Shown: positions 25,349-34,643 of the stretch, one piece after another
Layout: the number at the start of each line of letters is the position of its first letter
Numbering within the stretch: position 1 is the stretch's first letter
Source: Alkalihalobacillus sp. CinArs1
GTDB lineage: Bacteria > Bacillota > Bacilli > Bacillales > Guptibacillaceae
DNA length: 64,000 nt
Direction: 5' to 3'
Assembly: GCF_947387515.1 (NCBI RefSeq)
Contig: NZ_CANDOB010000002.1
Location: forward strand, 186,001 to 250,000
Notes under the pieces: generated by a model
What the model was told of the DNA's origin: nothing
Database searches by the model: none
Seen by the model: only the letters and a program-made list of their open reading frames with translations
Program-made: the position numbers and the translations under genes

Positions 25349-25879
25349 GTGAAGAGTGTACAGAATCTTACCATGATTGAAGACGTTGAGGGGTTCACTC
25401 CTCACATTTCAAGACTCGTATCGATGATGAACTATGCGAGGCATACGACGGAAGAAGCGATCGCTGGGTTAACCGCTGATCAGCTTGATTTTCAACTTGA
25501 TGATGAAAGCAATTCGATCGGGATGTTGCTGCAGCATATGGTCTCTCTTGAAAAGGCATTTCAAATCATGACGTTTGAACAGCGAGAGCTTACGGATGCT
25601 GAATGGGATGTGCTTGGTACCGCAATCGAGTTAGGTGAACGTGCGAGAGGCGAGATACGCGGTCGTGATCTTGACTACTATTGGAGTGAAATGAGTTTAG
25701 CGCGTGAATACACGCTTCAAGAATTAAAGAAGAAAGACGATGACTGGCTCGAAATCGTTACCCCGTATGGTTGGGATGAGAAAGCGAACCACTATTTCAA
25801 ATGGTTTCATGTAATGGAAGATGAGTTGAATCACCGGGGACAGATCAGGTTGATTCGTAGAAGGATTACGAAGCATTGA
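25349..25879 (+). CDS. DinB/DUF664-family protein
   Basis: A 176-residue four-helix-bundle protein of the DinB superfamily. The three metal histidines of the fold appear present: LLQHMVSLEKAF near residue 63, and FHVMEDELNHRGQI near residues 152-165. Members include thiol S-transferases (bacillithiol-dependent) and proteins of unknown role. GTG 25349 is eight bases after AAGGAAAGGGG; a later ATG (25373) lacks a site. Followed after 10 bases by an alpha/beta hydrolase, so probably co-transcribed with it. Confidence 0.88.
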   Translation: MKSVQNLTMIEDVEGFTPHISRLVSMMNYARHTTEEAIAGLTADQLDFQLDDESNSIGMLLQHMVSLEKAFQIMTFEQRELTDAEWDVLGTAIELGERARGEIRGRDLDYYWSEMSLAREYTLQELKKKDDDWLEIVTPYGWDEKANHYFKWFHVMEDELNHRGQIRLIRRRITKH

Positions 25880-25889
25880 GGTGAAAGAG

Positions 25890-26789
25890 TTGCATAATGG
25901 TAAGTTGATACCGATACGTGGAAAAGAGCTTTATGTGGAAGTTCACGGTTCTCCCGATAATCCACCGCTTCTTTATTTACATGGTGGTCCAGGGGAGAGC
26001 TGTTTTAATTTTTCGTACCACCAATCAGCCCGATTGGAAAAAGATTTTATGGTGATTGCAATCGATCAGAGAGGCGTATGTCGATCAGAGGGTGTAACAG
26101 AAAACGAAGACTTCAAACTACAGGATTTGATTGAAGACTGTGAGGCACTGCGAGACCATTTTTCCGTTGATAAATGGTCTTTGATCGGACATTCCTTCGG
26201 TGGATTTCTAAGTGTGCTTTACGCTGCCACTTATCCTGATTCAATAGACAGAGTCGTTCTTGAATGCCCGACATTTGATTTCGATCTAACCTCTAGGAGT
26301 TTAATGAGGAAGACCGCTTCGCTTCTTGAAAAACACGGGCAATCGAGAGCTGCCATCGAAAGTTTAACCATCGTAACAAATAACGAGTTAAAGGGTCGGG
26401 AACTCGCTGAGTTATATAGTGATTACAGTGATTTACTCGGTGAGAACCGGATGGAGATCTATATGCATAATCACGACCATCCAACAGACTACAGCTATTA
26501 TAGTGACGAGAAATGGGATGAGCTCTATGATAAGTCTGAGGTTCATTACAACCTGTTGAGAGCAGAAGGAAGAATCTTTGACTCACTACTGCCTCTATTA
26601 AACGAGATCAAATCACCTACTCTCTTGCTGACAGGAAAATACGATCCAGTAACGTCAGATCTCCAGGTTCAAGCATTTCGAACGGATGTGGAACTTGGTG
26701 AAACCTATCATTTTGAAGATAGTGGTCACACACCACATGATGAAGAACCTGAACATTTCGCAAACGTCATAAAAAAATTTATCAGCTAA
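25890..26789 (+). CDS. Alpha/beta hydrolase, proline-iminopeptidase-like
   Basis: About 299 residues. Motifs: LLYLHGGPGESCFNF (oxyanion hole, H-G-G-P-G as in S33 peptidases), IDQRGVCRSEG, nucleophile elbow LIGHSFGGFLSVLYA, acid in LLTGKYDPVTSD and the histidine in FEDSGHTPHDEEP. The H-G-G-P-G and D-Q-R-G motifs favour an S33 aminopeptidase-type enzyme, but generic hydrolase is possible. TTG 25890 lies six bases after GAGGTGA; GTG 25881 is the alternative start. Confidence 0.85.
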   Translation: MHNGKLIPIRGKELYVEVHGSPDNPPLLYLHGGPGESCFNFSYHQSARLEKDFMVIAIDQRGVCRSEGVTENEDFKLQDLIEDCEALRDHFSVDKWSLIGHSFGGFLSVLYAATYPDSIDRVVLECPTFDFDLTSRSLMRKTASLLEKHGQSRAAIESLTIVTNNELKGRELAELYSDYSDLLGENRMEIYMHNHDHPTDYSYYSDEKWDELYDKSEVHYNLLRAEGRIFDSLLPLLNEIKSPTLLLTGKYDPVTSDLQVQAFRTDVELGETYHFEDSGHTPHDEEPEHFANVIKKFIS

Positions 26790-26811
26790 TAGACAGAGAG
26801 GAACAGACAAC

Positions 26812-27372
26812 ATGTTTACATACCCAGTAAATGAAGATCTTTATCTAAGAATGTATACAGTAGATGATGCAGAAGAGCTTTTTCATCTGATGGATGAATC
26901 GAAAAGCTATTTAAGAGAGTGGCTCGCATGGGTCGATTACAATACGGATGTTGAAGGCTCGAAGGCGTTTATAGAAGGTACGATCAAAAGTCTCTCTGAA
27001 ACGGGTGGCTATCCTAAGACGCTCGCAATGGTTTATAAAGGGGAAATCGCTGGGACGATCGGTTTCAATGAACTTAACCGAACTCATGATTATGCGACCA
27101 TTGGGTACTGGCTTAGTGAAAAGCATCAGAAGAAGGGAATCGTCACGCAGGCTTGTAAGGCGATTCTTACGTATGGCTTCGATACGATCGGTCTCAATCG
27201 AATCGAAATACGTGCGGCTTCTGAGAATAAAAAGAGTCGCGGTGTTCCTGAGCGACTCGGTTTCACGAAAGAAGGGTTGATCCGTCAGGTTGAAAAGGTG
27301 AACGGTACCTATGTTGATCACGTCGTTTATGGCATGTTGAAAAATGAATGGAGCAGATCACAATGGAAATAA
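26812..27372 (+). CDS. GNAT acetyltransferase, RimL-like
   Basis: A 186-residue N-acetyltransferase of the RimJ/RimL type (YdaF-like). Acetyl-CoA-binding region GYWLSEKHQKKGIVTQACKA near residues 101-120; substrate-side segment LREWLAWVD near residue 35; RIEIRAASENKKSRGVPERLGF near residue 140 is split in the usual way for the family. Likely acetylates a protein N-terminus or small amine. ATG follows GAGAGGAA. It overlaps the next GNAT gene by 10 bases. Confidence 0.9.
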   Translation: MFTYPVNEDLYLRMYTVDDAEELFHLMDESKSYLREWLAWVDYNTDVEGSKAFIEGTIKSLSETGGYPKTLAMVYKGEIAGTIGFNELNRTHDYATIGYWLSEKHQKKGIVTQACKAILTYGFDTIGLNRIEIRAASENKKSRGVPERLGFTKEGLIRQVEKVNGTYVDHVVYGMLKNEWSRSQWK

Positions 27373-27857
27373 GAAGAATGAAAGCAGATGATGCAAACGA
27401 GTATTGGGAGTTAAGATTAGAAGCTCTTCAGAACAATCCTGAAGCATTCGCGTCGAGCTATGAAGAAGCAGTAGAGAGGAAGAATCCACTCGAAGGTGTT
27501 GCGGCTAATTTAGAAAGAGCTGTTACGCTAGGAGCATACGACGGCGGATTGGTCGGAGTCATCACGTTCGTTCGAGGAAGCGGTTTGAAAACGAAGCACA
27601 AAGGTGACTTTTTTGCAGTTTATGTAACGCCGAGCTATAGAGGTAAAGGTGCTGGTAAAGCACTTCTGAAGGAAGCGATCGATTATGTGAAGCGTGTCGA
27701 TGGACTCGTTAAAGTCAATATCTCCGTTTCTTCAGTAAACAAGACCGCAAAACAGCTTTATCATAATATGGGATTCAAAACGTACGCAAATGAAGAGAAA
27801 GCTCTTTATGTGAATGGTGAGTTTCTGGATGAAGAACACATGGTGTTGTTTCTCTAG
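27363..27857 (+). CDS. GNAT acetyltransferase
   Basis: A 164-residue N-acetyltransferase. The pyrophosphate loop is seen in VYVTPSYRGKGAGKALLKEA near residue 85 and the C-terminal SVSSVNKTAKQLYHNMGF. ATG 27363 is favoured because GGAG lies nine bases upstream and the product then starts MEIRRMKADDANEYW, typical of the family; a longer frame begins at ATG 27348. Co-transcribed with the preceding GNAT gene. Substrate unknown. Confidence 0.9.
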   Translation: MEIRRMKADDANEYWELRLEALQNNPEAFASSYEEAVERKNPLEGVAANLERAVTLGAYDGGLVGVITFVRGSGLKTKHKGDFFAVYVTPSYRGKGAGKALLKEAIDYVKRVDGLVKVNISVSSVNKTAKQLYHNMGFKTYANEEKALYVNGEFLDEEHMVLFL

Positions 27858-27858
27858 A

Positions 27859-27884
27859 AAACCAGACGTTAGGACGTCTGGTTT
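27859..27884. terminator. Bidirectional terminator between GNAT and YciI-like genes
   Basis: Stem AAACCAGACGT (27859-27869) / ACGTCTGGTTT (27874-27884). The YciI-like stop codon sits inside it. Confidence 0.75.
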
Positions 27885-28195
27885 ACAGTGAAAGCATCAT
27901 TATATAGTGCAACATGGTATGGATAGAGCTCTGCTGTCATGATTCCTTCACGGACAGCAGGGTCTTTTTTCATGATTGACGTCGCTTCTTCTTCAGAATT
28001 CGTCTGAATGACAACGATTCCGAACGCTGAATCATCATCGTTCACGGTTCTGCCAGCCATGATCAGCGTGTTCTCGTTCAATAGCTCCTTCAAAGCGTTG
28101 AAATGCTCCATCACGATTGCGTTTTCTTTTTCAGTCCAGTTGTTTTCATCGACGAGTCTTGGAATGAGTTTCAGCTTGTATAAATATTGGTTCAT
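27869..28195 (-). CDS. YciI-like protein
   Basis: A 108-residue ferredoxin-like alpha/beta barrel protein of the YciI family: MNQYLYKLKLIPRLV, TEKENAIVMEHFNAL with the family histidine, LIMAGRTVNDDDSAFGIVVIQ and MKKDPAVREGIMTAELYPYHV. Family members bind small molecules, some are dechlorinases or cyclases; no specific function assignable. ATG 28195 follows GGAGGTTTCC; an 11-codon longer frame lacks a site. Confidence 0.88.
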   Translation of the reverse strand: MNQYLYKLKLIPRLVDENNWTEKENAIVMEHFNALKELLNENTLIMAGRTVNDDDSAFGIVVIQTNSEEEATSIMKKDPAVREGIMTAELYPYHVALYNDAFTVNQTS

Positions 28196-28270
28196 TGGAA
28201 ACCTCCATGTTTTTAATCTATCTATCACTTCGTTAAATCGACGGTGATACCTTTATTAAAGATGAGCACT

Positions 28271-28293
28271 GCCGCAGACGAGCGGCTTTTTTT
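28271..28293 (+). terminator. Orphan terminator-like hairpin
   Basis: GCCGC (28271-28275) / GCGGC (28282-28286) followed by seven T. No plus-strand gene lies immediately upstream, so it may end read-through or an antisense transcript. The gap 28196-28521 otherwise holds only the promoter and Fur box of the next operon. Confidence 0.35.
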
Positions 28294-28426
28294 ATTCGAA
28301 ATGTAGCATTGTACGTCCTTTCGGTTGATTATAATAAAGAAGATCAGTTGTGACGACTTTCAAATCAAATTCTCTTAAGGCTCGCTTGTTAGCGAAATCG
28401 ATAGTAACATTTATGACAGCGAAAAG

Positions 28427-28484
28427 TTGACATTGAAAACGATCTTCAATAACCTTAGGAAGTGGTAATTGATAATGATTTTCA
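28427..28484 (+). promoter_or_regulatory. Promoter and Fur box of the siderophore operon
   Basis: TTGACA (28427-28432), 17-bp spacer, TAACCT (28450-28455; weak -10). TGATAATGATTTTCA at 28470-28484 matches the Bacillus 7-1-7 Fur box TGATAATNATTATCA at 14 of 15 positions. Position predicts iron-dependent repression of the three downstream genes. Confidence 0.85.
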
Positions 28485-28521
28485 ATAAAAGTGTTTAGCA
28501 GGCTAACAGGAGGAATGACGT

Positions 28522-30441
28522 TTGGAGTCAACGCTTAGAGTAAGTGATAGAGAAGATAACTACGAAATCCAAGTGTTCCACCATATGAGAAATAATTATG
28601 AAACCCTTGTCGAAAGGTTTCGTGAGAACCTCATCGTTGCACGAAAAACCATTCTGCATCAGTTGATTCAAGGCATCATCCGTGAGGAAATCCTTCCGTT
28701 CGATTCAAGGGAAGGCACGGAGTTAACATATATAACGTTTCGTTTATCGAAAGAACAGATCGATATAAACGTACGCAATACTTATACACTTGGACAGATC
28801 GACATCGTTGGAGATGTTTTGCATCGCGACGCAGATGGGAATGAAACTGTATTATCAAACGCGGATCAGTTTCTTTCGATTCTAGTTCATAATGAACCCA
28901 AATTGATTTCCGATAACTTCGAACAATTCTGTGAAGAGATATCAAATAGCAGCTTAAATTATGGGCTCGCTCTAACGGCGGCTGAGAAGCGCATGAAGAC
29001 TGTTCAGGAAGAGGCGGAACAGCTGGATGCACGAGATTCTTTTTCATATGTAGAGAAGAAGCGAGGCGATGCCACATTTAGCCCGCTTACGTTCTTCGAG
29101 CAATGGGTGGTTCAAGGCCATACGATTCATCCATGTTCACGTACACGATTAGGTCTTTCACCAATGGATGTGAGTCGCTATGCACCTGAGTGGGGTGGGC
29201 AGCCAGATGTGATACCAGTTTTAGTTCATAAGTCTTACTGTCGATCAACACATAAGAAAAAGAGCGCGACGCGTATTTTATTGGAAGAGTATCCAGAACT
29301 GCAAGAGGATCTGGAGAGGGTCGCATCTGAAAAAGGAATTGAGCATCGTGAGTATGAGCTCATCCCTGTACACCCATGGCAGTTCGAACATACGATTTCA
29401 AAGCACTATCGTCGGTTGATCGAACGTAACATGATCATTCCGTTGAGTGAGAGGATCAAGACGATGGCACTCATCTCGTTTCGCTCGTTAGCTCCGTTCG
29501 AGAATAGGTCGAAGCACCACATAAAAACCGCCATCAATGTCCAGATGACGAGCGCAGTTCGGACGGTGTCTGCTGCGTCGACCTACAACGGACCGTTGAT
29601 CTCATCGGTTCTGAAGGAAATCGGAGCGCGTGATCCGTTCATCTCGAATTCGTTAAGCTTTATGGGAGAAGACGCAGGAATTCATTTTGAACCCGACTCA
29701 GACGGTGATGACCGTCATTTCCTACAGAAAAACCTTGCTTCCATCATTCGTGAAAATCCGGAGGCAACGTTAACTAAAGATGAAGTGGCGATTCCTGCAG
29801 CTGCTTTTATTGCAGATTCACCAGTTTCACAAAAGCTGATTCTACAAGAGCTTGTCGAACGCTACAAAGAGAAGATGAATCACCCATCGCTACAGGTCGC
29901 TGCTGAAGCATTTATAAAGCGATACTGTGAGGTGCTGCTGCCAGGCATCATGAGTTTGATCGTAAAATATGGTGTGAGTTTAGAAGCGCATTTGCAGAAT
30001 ACGGTTTGTGTCTTTAAGGATGGGGTACCAGAGCGTGTGATCTTCCGTGATAATGGAGGAATTCGTATCCTGACAGAACGCTTGGAGACGTTCGTAGCGT
30101 TAGGGGCATTAGACAACAGTACAAATTTATTAACGACAAAACCGGAAGAGCTCCACGATATCTTTTTCCATGCGATTATTCATAACCATATCGGAGAAAT
30201 GAACGTCGCCCTATCTCGTCGTTTAGATCTTGATGAACAAAGTCTATGGAATCCAGTAAGAAAAGTCGTAAGGGATGTTTATGAGTCGCTAAAGTCTGAC
30301 ACTGAACATGATTATGAGCTATTGAAAGCAACGCGTTCAAGGATGAAGGCGTTAGTGAAGATGCGGCTGACAAACAAGTACACAGAAAATATGTATGTCG
30401 ATGTCGTTAATCCTTTACACAATGAGGTGTTTGAGAAATGA
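28522..30441 (+). CDS. NRPS-independent siderophore (IucA/IucC-family) synthetase 1
   Basis: A 639-residue NIS synthetase, which activates a carboxylate (usually citrate) with ATP and condenses it with an amine or alcohol. Family motifs: GHTIHPCSRTRLGLS near residue 200, IPVHPWQFEH near residue 278, TAINVQMTSAVRTVS near residue 338, VKYGVSLEAHLQN near residue 483 and the FRDNGG segment near residue 512. The start is TTG 28522, eight bases after AGGAGG. It overlaps the second synthetase by four bases (ATGA). Preceded by a Fur box. The exact NIS type (A, B or C) cannot be fixed by eye. Confidence 0.92.
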   Translation: MESTLRVSDREDNYEIQVFHHMRNNYETLVERFRENLIVARKTILHQLIQGIIREEILPFDSREGTELTYITFRLSKEQIDINVRNTYTLGQIDIVGDVLHRDADGNETVLSNADQFLSILVHNEPKLISDNFEQFCEEISNSSLNYGLALTAAEKRMKTVQEEAEQLDARDSFSYVEKKRGDATFSPLTFFEQWVVQGHTIHPCSRTRLGLSPMDVSRYAPEWGGQPDVIPVLVHKSYCRSTHKKKSATRILLEEYPELQEDLERVASEKGIEHREYELIPVHPWQFEHTISKHYRRLIERNMIIPLSERIKTMALISFRSLAPFENRSKHHIKTAINVQMTSAVRTVSAASTYNGPLISSVLKEIGARDPFISNSLSFMGEDAGIHFEPDSDGDDRHFLQKNLASIIRENPEATLTKDEVAIPAAAFIADSPVSQKLILQELVERYKEKMNHPSLQVAAEAFIKRYCEVLLPGIMSLIVKYGVSLEAHLQNTVCVFKDGVPERVIFRDNGGIRILTERLETFVALGALDNSTNLLTTKPEELHDIFFHAIIHNHIGEMNVALSRRLDLDEQSLWNPVRKVVRDVYESLKSDTEHDYELLKATRSRMKALVKMRLTNKYTENMYVDVVNPLHNEVFEK

Positions 30442-32405
30442 CGATACAAATGATCAAAAGACCCAATTATGATAGTAAAGGATTCATGCTCGAAGCAGAA
30501 GTGAACTGCATGCGTTTTATCATGAAGCAGATGCCATCGTATCTTAATGATTTTATCGCGAATTTAGAAAATGGCCGAAAAGGCATTCTTCACAAATTAG
30601 CTTCATCCATTTTAAGAGAGAACATAAACGATTTATACAAGAGTGCAACGGACTTTAAGGTAGTAGGTTCTAGCTTTGTGGTTAAGAACGGTGATAGAAC
30701 TGACATTTCGGCATACCTACAGAAGGCGACGTTTCGTGAAGATGTGACGTATAAGCTTATGTCGGTAAAAAGTGGTGTCCTGATCTTTCCGATCAAACAC
30801 GAATATGCCTTTCAGCGTATTGAAACGACAGATACGATCTTATACATCGATGAGCATCAGGTGACGGAGATCAAGGTCGCTTCAGAACTCATCGACGTGC
30901 TTTTTGAAAAGGGGCCGCAAGTTGAAACGTTCAAAAAGGAGCTTGATAACGGTACTGCAAACCTCACGCTTGCCTATATGTTCGACGATAGTTGGAGGGG
31001 AGCCATACAAGAAGAGGCAAAAGCATTAGGTGCTACGTCAACACTTGACTATCTCGGTAAAAAAAGCGAGGTTTCACCAACACTCTTTTTTGAACAGCTC
31101 ATTCTTGAAGGGCATCATCTCCACCCAGGAGCCAAAACGAAGATCGGGTTGTCACAAAGTGATGTTTTTCGATTTTCACCAGAGTTTCATCAATCCTTTG
31201 GCGTTCGTTTCGTTGCTGTTGATCGCGCATTTGTCATGACGACGGCACAAACAAAAAGGATGCTTGAAGATCATTTTTATGACGAATGGAAGCAATGTCT
31301 TGAGGAGTTAGAGGAAATTGGATTAGAGCCTAACACGTACGATATCATTCCAGTTCATGAGTGGCAGTTTGAACACGTGGTTCCGGACTTGTATGAGAAA
31401 GAAATAAAGAATGGTACGGTTCGTTTAATTAAAGGTGTGATGTTAGAAGCGCAGGCAACGTCTTCGTTCCGAACCGTTCATGTGAAGAATAAAAAGGCAC
31501 CCTCGTTAAAGCTCGCTGTTAACAGTCAGATGACGTCGACCGTTCGTTCGATTTCAACGCAGACTGCGATGAACTCAACATTGTTTACAATCATGATGAC
31601 GACCATCATGAACGAAGAAAAACAGCTGGAAAACTTTGTTCCTTTGAACGAGATAGCGGGAATGGCTTTTAAATCTGAGGAAGAATTAAAAAGCCGTAAC
31701 TTAACGATGCTCTTACGCGAAAGCATCGATGAGAAGCTTATGGATGGGGAAGTTGCGATTGCTGGACCAGCTCTGTATGCTCGGTCTCCATTAAGTGATG
31801 CAAGTATTCTCGCTGAACTCGTCGATGAATTTGCTAAGGTGAATAACATCCCTAAGCGTCAGGCAGCATTCCCGTTTTTCAATGAATACATTGAAAAAGT
31901 CATTCCTGGGTATCTCACACTTATGGTGAAGTATGGGATTGCACTTGAGGGCCACTTGCAAAACAGCATTCCTGTATTTAAGAACGGCAGACTGTCACGT
32001 TTCTTCTTCAGAGATTGGGGAGGATCACGTATTTATCAAGCACGACTTAAACAGCAAGGGATCGATGTATCATTTGCACCTGGATCTGTTTCAGTCACGG
32101 ATAAGGTGTCCGATATGCATAATAAACTTTATTATACCGTTTTCCAAAACCATCTCGGAGAAGTGATAAGACAGCTGGTTCAATATTCTGGAATAAAAGA
32201 AGAGGAATTCTGGAAACAAGTTAAAAAAGTTTGTGACGATACATTCAATAAACTCTCCGATCAGTGTGAAGAAAACGTAGCACAAGACCGCAGTTTTCTT
32301 TACCAGTCGACAGTTATGCATAAATCTCTTACGAAAATGAGATTGTCGAATAAAAAAGGTGATGCGTACTGTGAGGTTTCAAATCCTCTCAACATGACTA
32401 GATAA
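30438..32405 (+). CDS. NRPS-independent siderophore (IucA/IucC-family) synthetase 2
   Basis: A 655-residue paralogue of the preceding enzyme. Motifs in the same order: GHHLHPGAKTKIGLS near residue 225, IPVHEWQFEH near residue 303, LAVNSQMTSTVRSIS near residue 358, VKYGIALEGHLQN near residue 497 and FRDWGGSR near residue 522. The Pro-Trp of the first synthetase motif is Glu-Trp here, so substrate specificity probably differs. Start ATG overlaps the upstream stop, implying translational coupling. Two synthetases usually condense the two ends of a citrate or diamine backbone in turn. Confidence 0.92.
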   Translation: MTIQMIKRPNYDSKGFMLEAEVNCMRFIMKQMPSYLNDFIANLENGRKGILHKLASSILRENINDLYKSATDFKVVGSSFVVKNGDRTDISAYLQKATFREDVTYKLMSVKSGVLIFPIKHEYAFQRIETTDTILYIDEHQVTEIKVASELIDVLFEKGPQVETFKKELDNGTANLTLAYMFDDSWRGAIQEEAKALGATSTLDYLGKKSEVSPTLFFEQLILEGHHLHPGAKTKIGLSQSDVFRFSPEFHQSFGVRFVAVDRAFVMTTAQTKRMLEDHFYDEWKQCLEELEEIGLEPNTYDIIPVHEWQFEHVVPDLYEKEIKNGTVRLIKGVMLEAQATSSFRTVHVKNKKAPSLKLAVNSQMTSTVRSISTQTAMNSTLFTIMMTTIMNEEKQLENFVPLNEIAGMAFKSEEELKSRNLTMLLRESIDEKLMDGEVAIAGPALYARSPLSDASILAELVDEFAKVNNIPKRQAAFPFFNEYIEKVIPGYLTLMVKYGIALEGHLQNSIPVFKNGRLSRFFFRDWGGSRIYQARLKQQGIDVSFAPGSVSVTDKVSDMHNKLYYTVFQNHLGEVIRQLVQYSGIKEEEFWKQVKKVCDDTFNKLSDQCEENVAQDRSFLYQSTVMHKSLTKMRLSNKKGDAYCEVSNPLNMTR

Positions 32406-32456
32406 GGAGCAAGGGAGTAAGCTAAAAGAGATCGCGCATTATGTTGGAGGGACACC

Positions 32457-33671
32457 ATGATTACAATTAGTAAAAATGCAGTAGAGGCTTACCTTGAGCA
32501 GAGAAAGGAAAGTGGTCCAGTCTGTGCGTATGTGTACGACCTAGACCATCTCAAGCAACATGCAGAAACGATCAAACAAAGCCTGCCAGCTTTCTGTGAG
32601 CTTTATTACGCTGTTAAAGCGAATCCAGATCTTGAACTACTGAGTACGTTAGAGCCGATCGTCGATGGGTTTGAAGTCGCATCCATCGGTGAGATCAACA
32701 AGATCGACGGTATCTCGAAGAAGCCGATGCTTTTCGGTGGGCCAGCTAAAAAAGATCATGAAATGCTTGAAGCGATGGAGCGAAATGTTGATTATGTAAA
32801 TGTAGAGAGCCTGCACGAATTGAACCGTATGGCGTATTTAGCACAACAAGAACAAGTGAAGCTTCCAGTTTTGCTTCGGGTAAACTTGAGCACTAACGTA
32901 TCGGATAGCCACATTCGCATGTCTGGCGTTCCGACTCAGTTTGGCATCGATGAACGAGATGTCCCTAACGTAATCGTGAAAGCTCTCTCGTATGAGAAAA
33001 TCGAGATCAAAGGATTTCATTTTCATGCGATGTCCAATAACTTAGATGCAGCAGCACATCTTCGTTTTGTTGAGATGTGTATGAAAAAGGCACGATCTTG
33101 GCGAAAGGAATTTGCGTTGGAAGCTCCCATTATCGATATTGGCGGCGGCATCGGAATCAACTATTGGGATACGAGTAATCCATTCGATTGGGATACCCTT
33201 GCTCGAGAACTAAAGGAGTTTGAGCAGGAAACGATCGATGAAAACCTCACGCTGTTTTTAGAAATAGGAAGATACATGACGGCAGGATGCGGCTCATATG
33301 TGTCAGAAGTGCTCGATGTGAAAACGAATCATGGTGAACATTTTGCTGTTCTACGAGGCGGCTCACATCACTTGCGCCTACCGGCTGCATGGAAGATGAG
33401 CCACCCGTTCAGAGTTCATTCTGTTGAAGGGTGGAAGTACCCGTTTGAGCGGCCTGGGATAAAGGATGCCGAAGTAACGGTAGCGGGTGAACTTTGTACT
33501 CCTAATGATGTTCTTGTTGGAAAGGAATTTGTATCAGAGCTACGAGCAGGCGACATCATGGTGTTCGAATATGCCGGAGCCTACGGCTGGACCATTTCGC
33601 ATCATGACTTCTTGAGTCATCCGCATCCAGAGCAGGTGTATGTAATGAATGGTCTGGTTTATATCAGGTAA
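32457..33671 (+). CDS. PLP-dependent decarboxylase, fold type III (siderophore-associated)
   Basis: A 404-residue enzyme of the DAP/ornithine/arginine decarboxylase family. PLP lysine in LYYAVKANPD (about residue 54), IDIGGGIGINYW for phosphate binding near residue 222, and the GELCTPNDVL segment with the catalytic cysteine near residue 345. A lysA role is unlikely because it ends a Fur-controlled siderophore operon. Decarboxylases of this type in staphyloferrin B (SbnH), achromobactin (AcsE) and rhizoferrin (FslC) clusters act on a citryl-amino acid intermediate or supply the diamine. ATG follows GGAGGGACACC. Terminator follows. Confidence 0.88.
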   Translation: MITISKNAVEAYLEQRKESGPVCAYVYDLDHLKQHAETIKQSLPAFCELYYAVKANPDLELLSTLEPIVDGFEVASIGEINKIDGISKKPMLFGGPAKKDHEMLEAMERNVDYVNVESLHELNRMAYLAQQEQVKLPVLLRVNLSTNVSDSHIRMSGVPTQFGIDERDVPNVIVKALSYEKIEIKGFHFHAMSNNLDAAAHLRFVEMCMKKARSWRKEFALEAPIIDIGGGIGINYWDTSNPFDWDTLARELKEFEQETIDENLTLFLEIGRYMTAGCGSYVSEVLDVKTNHGEHFAVLRGGSHHLRLPAAWKMSHPFRVHSVEGWKYPFERPGIKDAEVTVAGELCTPNDVLVGKEFVSELRAGDIMVFEYAGAYGWTISHHDFLSHPHPEQVYVMNGLVYIR

Positions 33672-33748
33672 AGGATGATGTATCGTATAGTGGTTCATCT
33701 TCTTTTATGTAATGCTTATATCACATGGAAAAAGTGGCTAAATAAAAT

Positions 33749-33781
33749 AAAGAGCTTGGGACGATTCCCAAGCTCTTTTTC
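33749..33781. terminator. Bidirectional terminator between siderophore operon and PAP2 gene
   Basis: Perfect 12-bp stem AAAGAGCTTGGG (33749-33760) / CCCAAGCTCTTT (33767-33778), then TT; on the other strand TTTATTTT follows. Confidence 0.92.
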
Positions 33782-34502
33782 ATGCCGTAAATTCAGAACT
33801 ACTTTTTTGTCTTGCTTTTCGATGCCTTCGCTGACGCCACAGCATGAGTTCGAGTGCCATGATACAGATCAGTAACCACGCTAAGCCGAGTGTGAGACCC
33901 GCTAAGATGTCGGTTAGGTAATGAACGCCGATAAAGATCCGGCTAAGCGCGACTGTAACGGTTAGCACGCCGAGGATGGTGTTGATCGTAATCTTCCATC
34001 TTCTTTTTAGATTGCTAATCACGATTAAGTAAAATAAGAATCCATAAAACGTGATCGCGCCAGTCGAGTGACCGCTCGGAAAGCTGAAGCCTGTTCCGTC
34101 AAACTTCTCGAGTACATCTGGTCTTTGTCGCTCGAATAATAACTTTAATCCTTTTGTGAGTCCGCTGATTCCAAGCATATTGACTAACAAGAAGAATGAA
34201 ACCCACTTGCTTTTATCAGAGATAAACAGCAAATAAATGAGGGTTAGAACAGTCCCGATCGTTATCCAGGTCACTGAACCCGCTTCCGTTATCTTTCCCA
34301 TGATCCCGCTGAGTGCGGGGGTATCGATCGAACTGATGAGTCGCGTCGCAAGTTTATCGATCATAAACTGTTCGTTCTCCGCAACATCTTCAGCTAATGA
34401 GAAGAAAAAGAAAAATGCTGCTCCTATGGTGATAAAACCACCTAATATGAGAGCGATGGAGACTTTTGAATAGTTTGATGGATGAATGTTCTTAAATATC
34501 AC
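33780..34502 (-). CDS. PAP2-family lipid phosphatase
   Basis: About 240 residues with 6 membrane spans. The three phosphatase motifs are complete: KLLFERQRPD, FSFPSGHST and SRIFIGVHYLTDILAG. Members dephosphorylate undecaprenyl pyrophosphate or phosphatidylglycerophosphate on the outer face of the membrane. The start is a GTG at 34502 eight bases after AAAAGGAG; longer frames begin within a region lacking a site. Monocistronic. Confidence 0.92.
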   Translation of the reverse strand: MIFKNIHPSNYSKVSIALILGGFITIGAAFFFFFSLAEDVAENEQFMIDKLATRLISSIDTPALSGIMGKITEAGSVTWITIGTVLTLIYLLFISDKSKWVSFFLLVNMLGISGLTKGLKLLFERQRPDVLEKFDGTGFSFPSGHSTGAITFYGFLFYLIVISNLKRRWKITINTILGVLTVTVALSRIFIGVHYLTDILAGLTLGLAWLLICIMALELMLWRQRRHRKARQKSSSEFTA

Positions 34503-34643
34503 GATGGTTGCTCCTTTTGTAAATAAGTTGGTAAGGTTCATTACCCTTCTCATAAAGGCTTTCAAACAGGTGAGTGTTGGGTTGGCTAAACGAGTAAGCT
34601 ATTGTACTATGAAATAATTGGTAAGAGTGCTGGGGGGAGTAGC

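Noticed and set aside
28292-28531. Minus-strand frame of 79 residues overlapping the siderophore promoter
   Set aside because: TTG start with no ribosome binding site; it would be encoded across the Fur box and the start of the first synthetase gene. Composition is fairly normal, so it is noted, but the promoter reading explains the DNA better.
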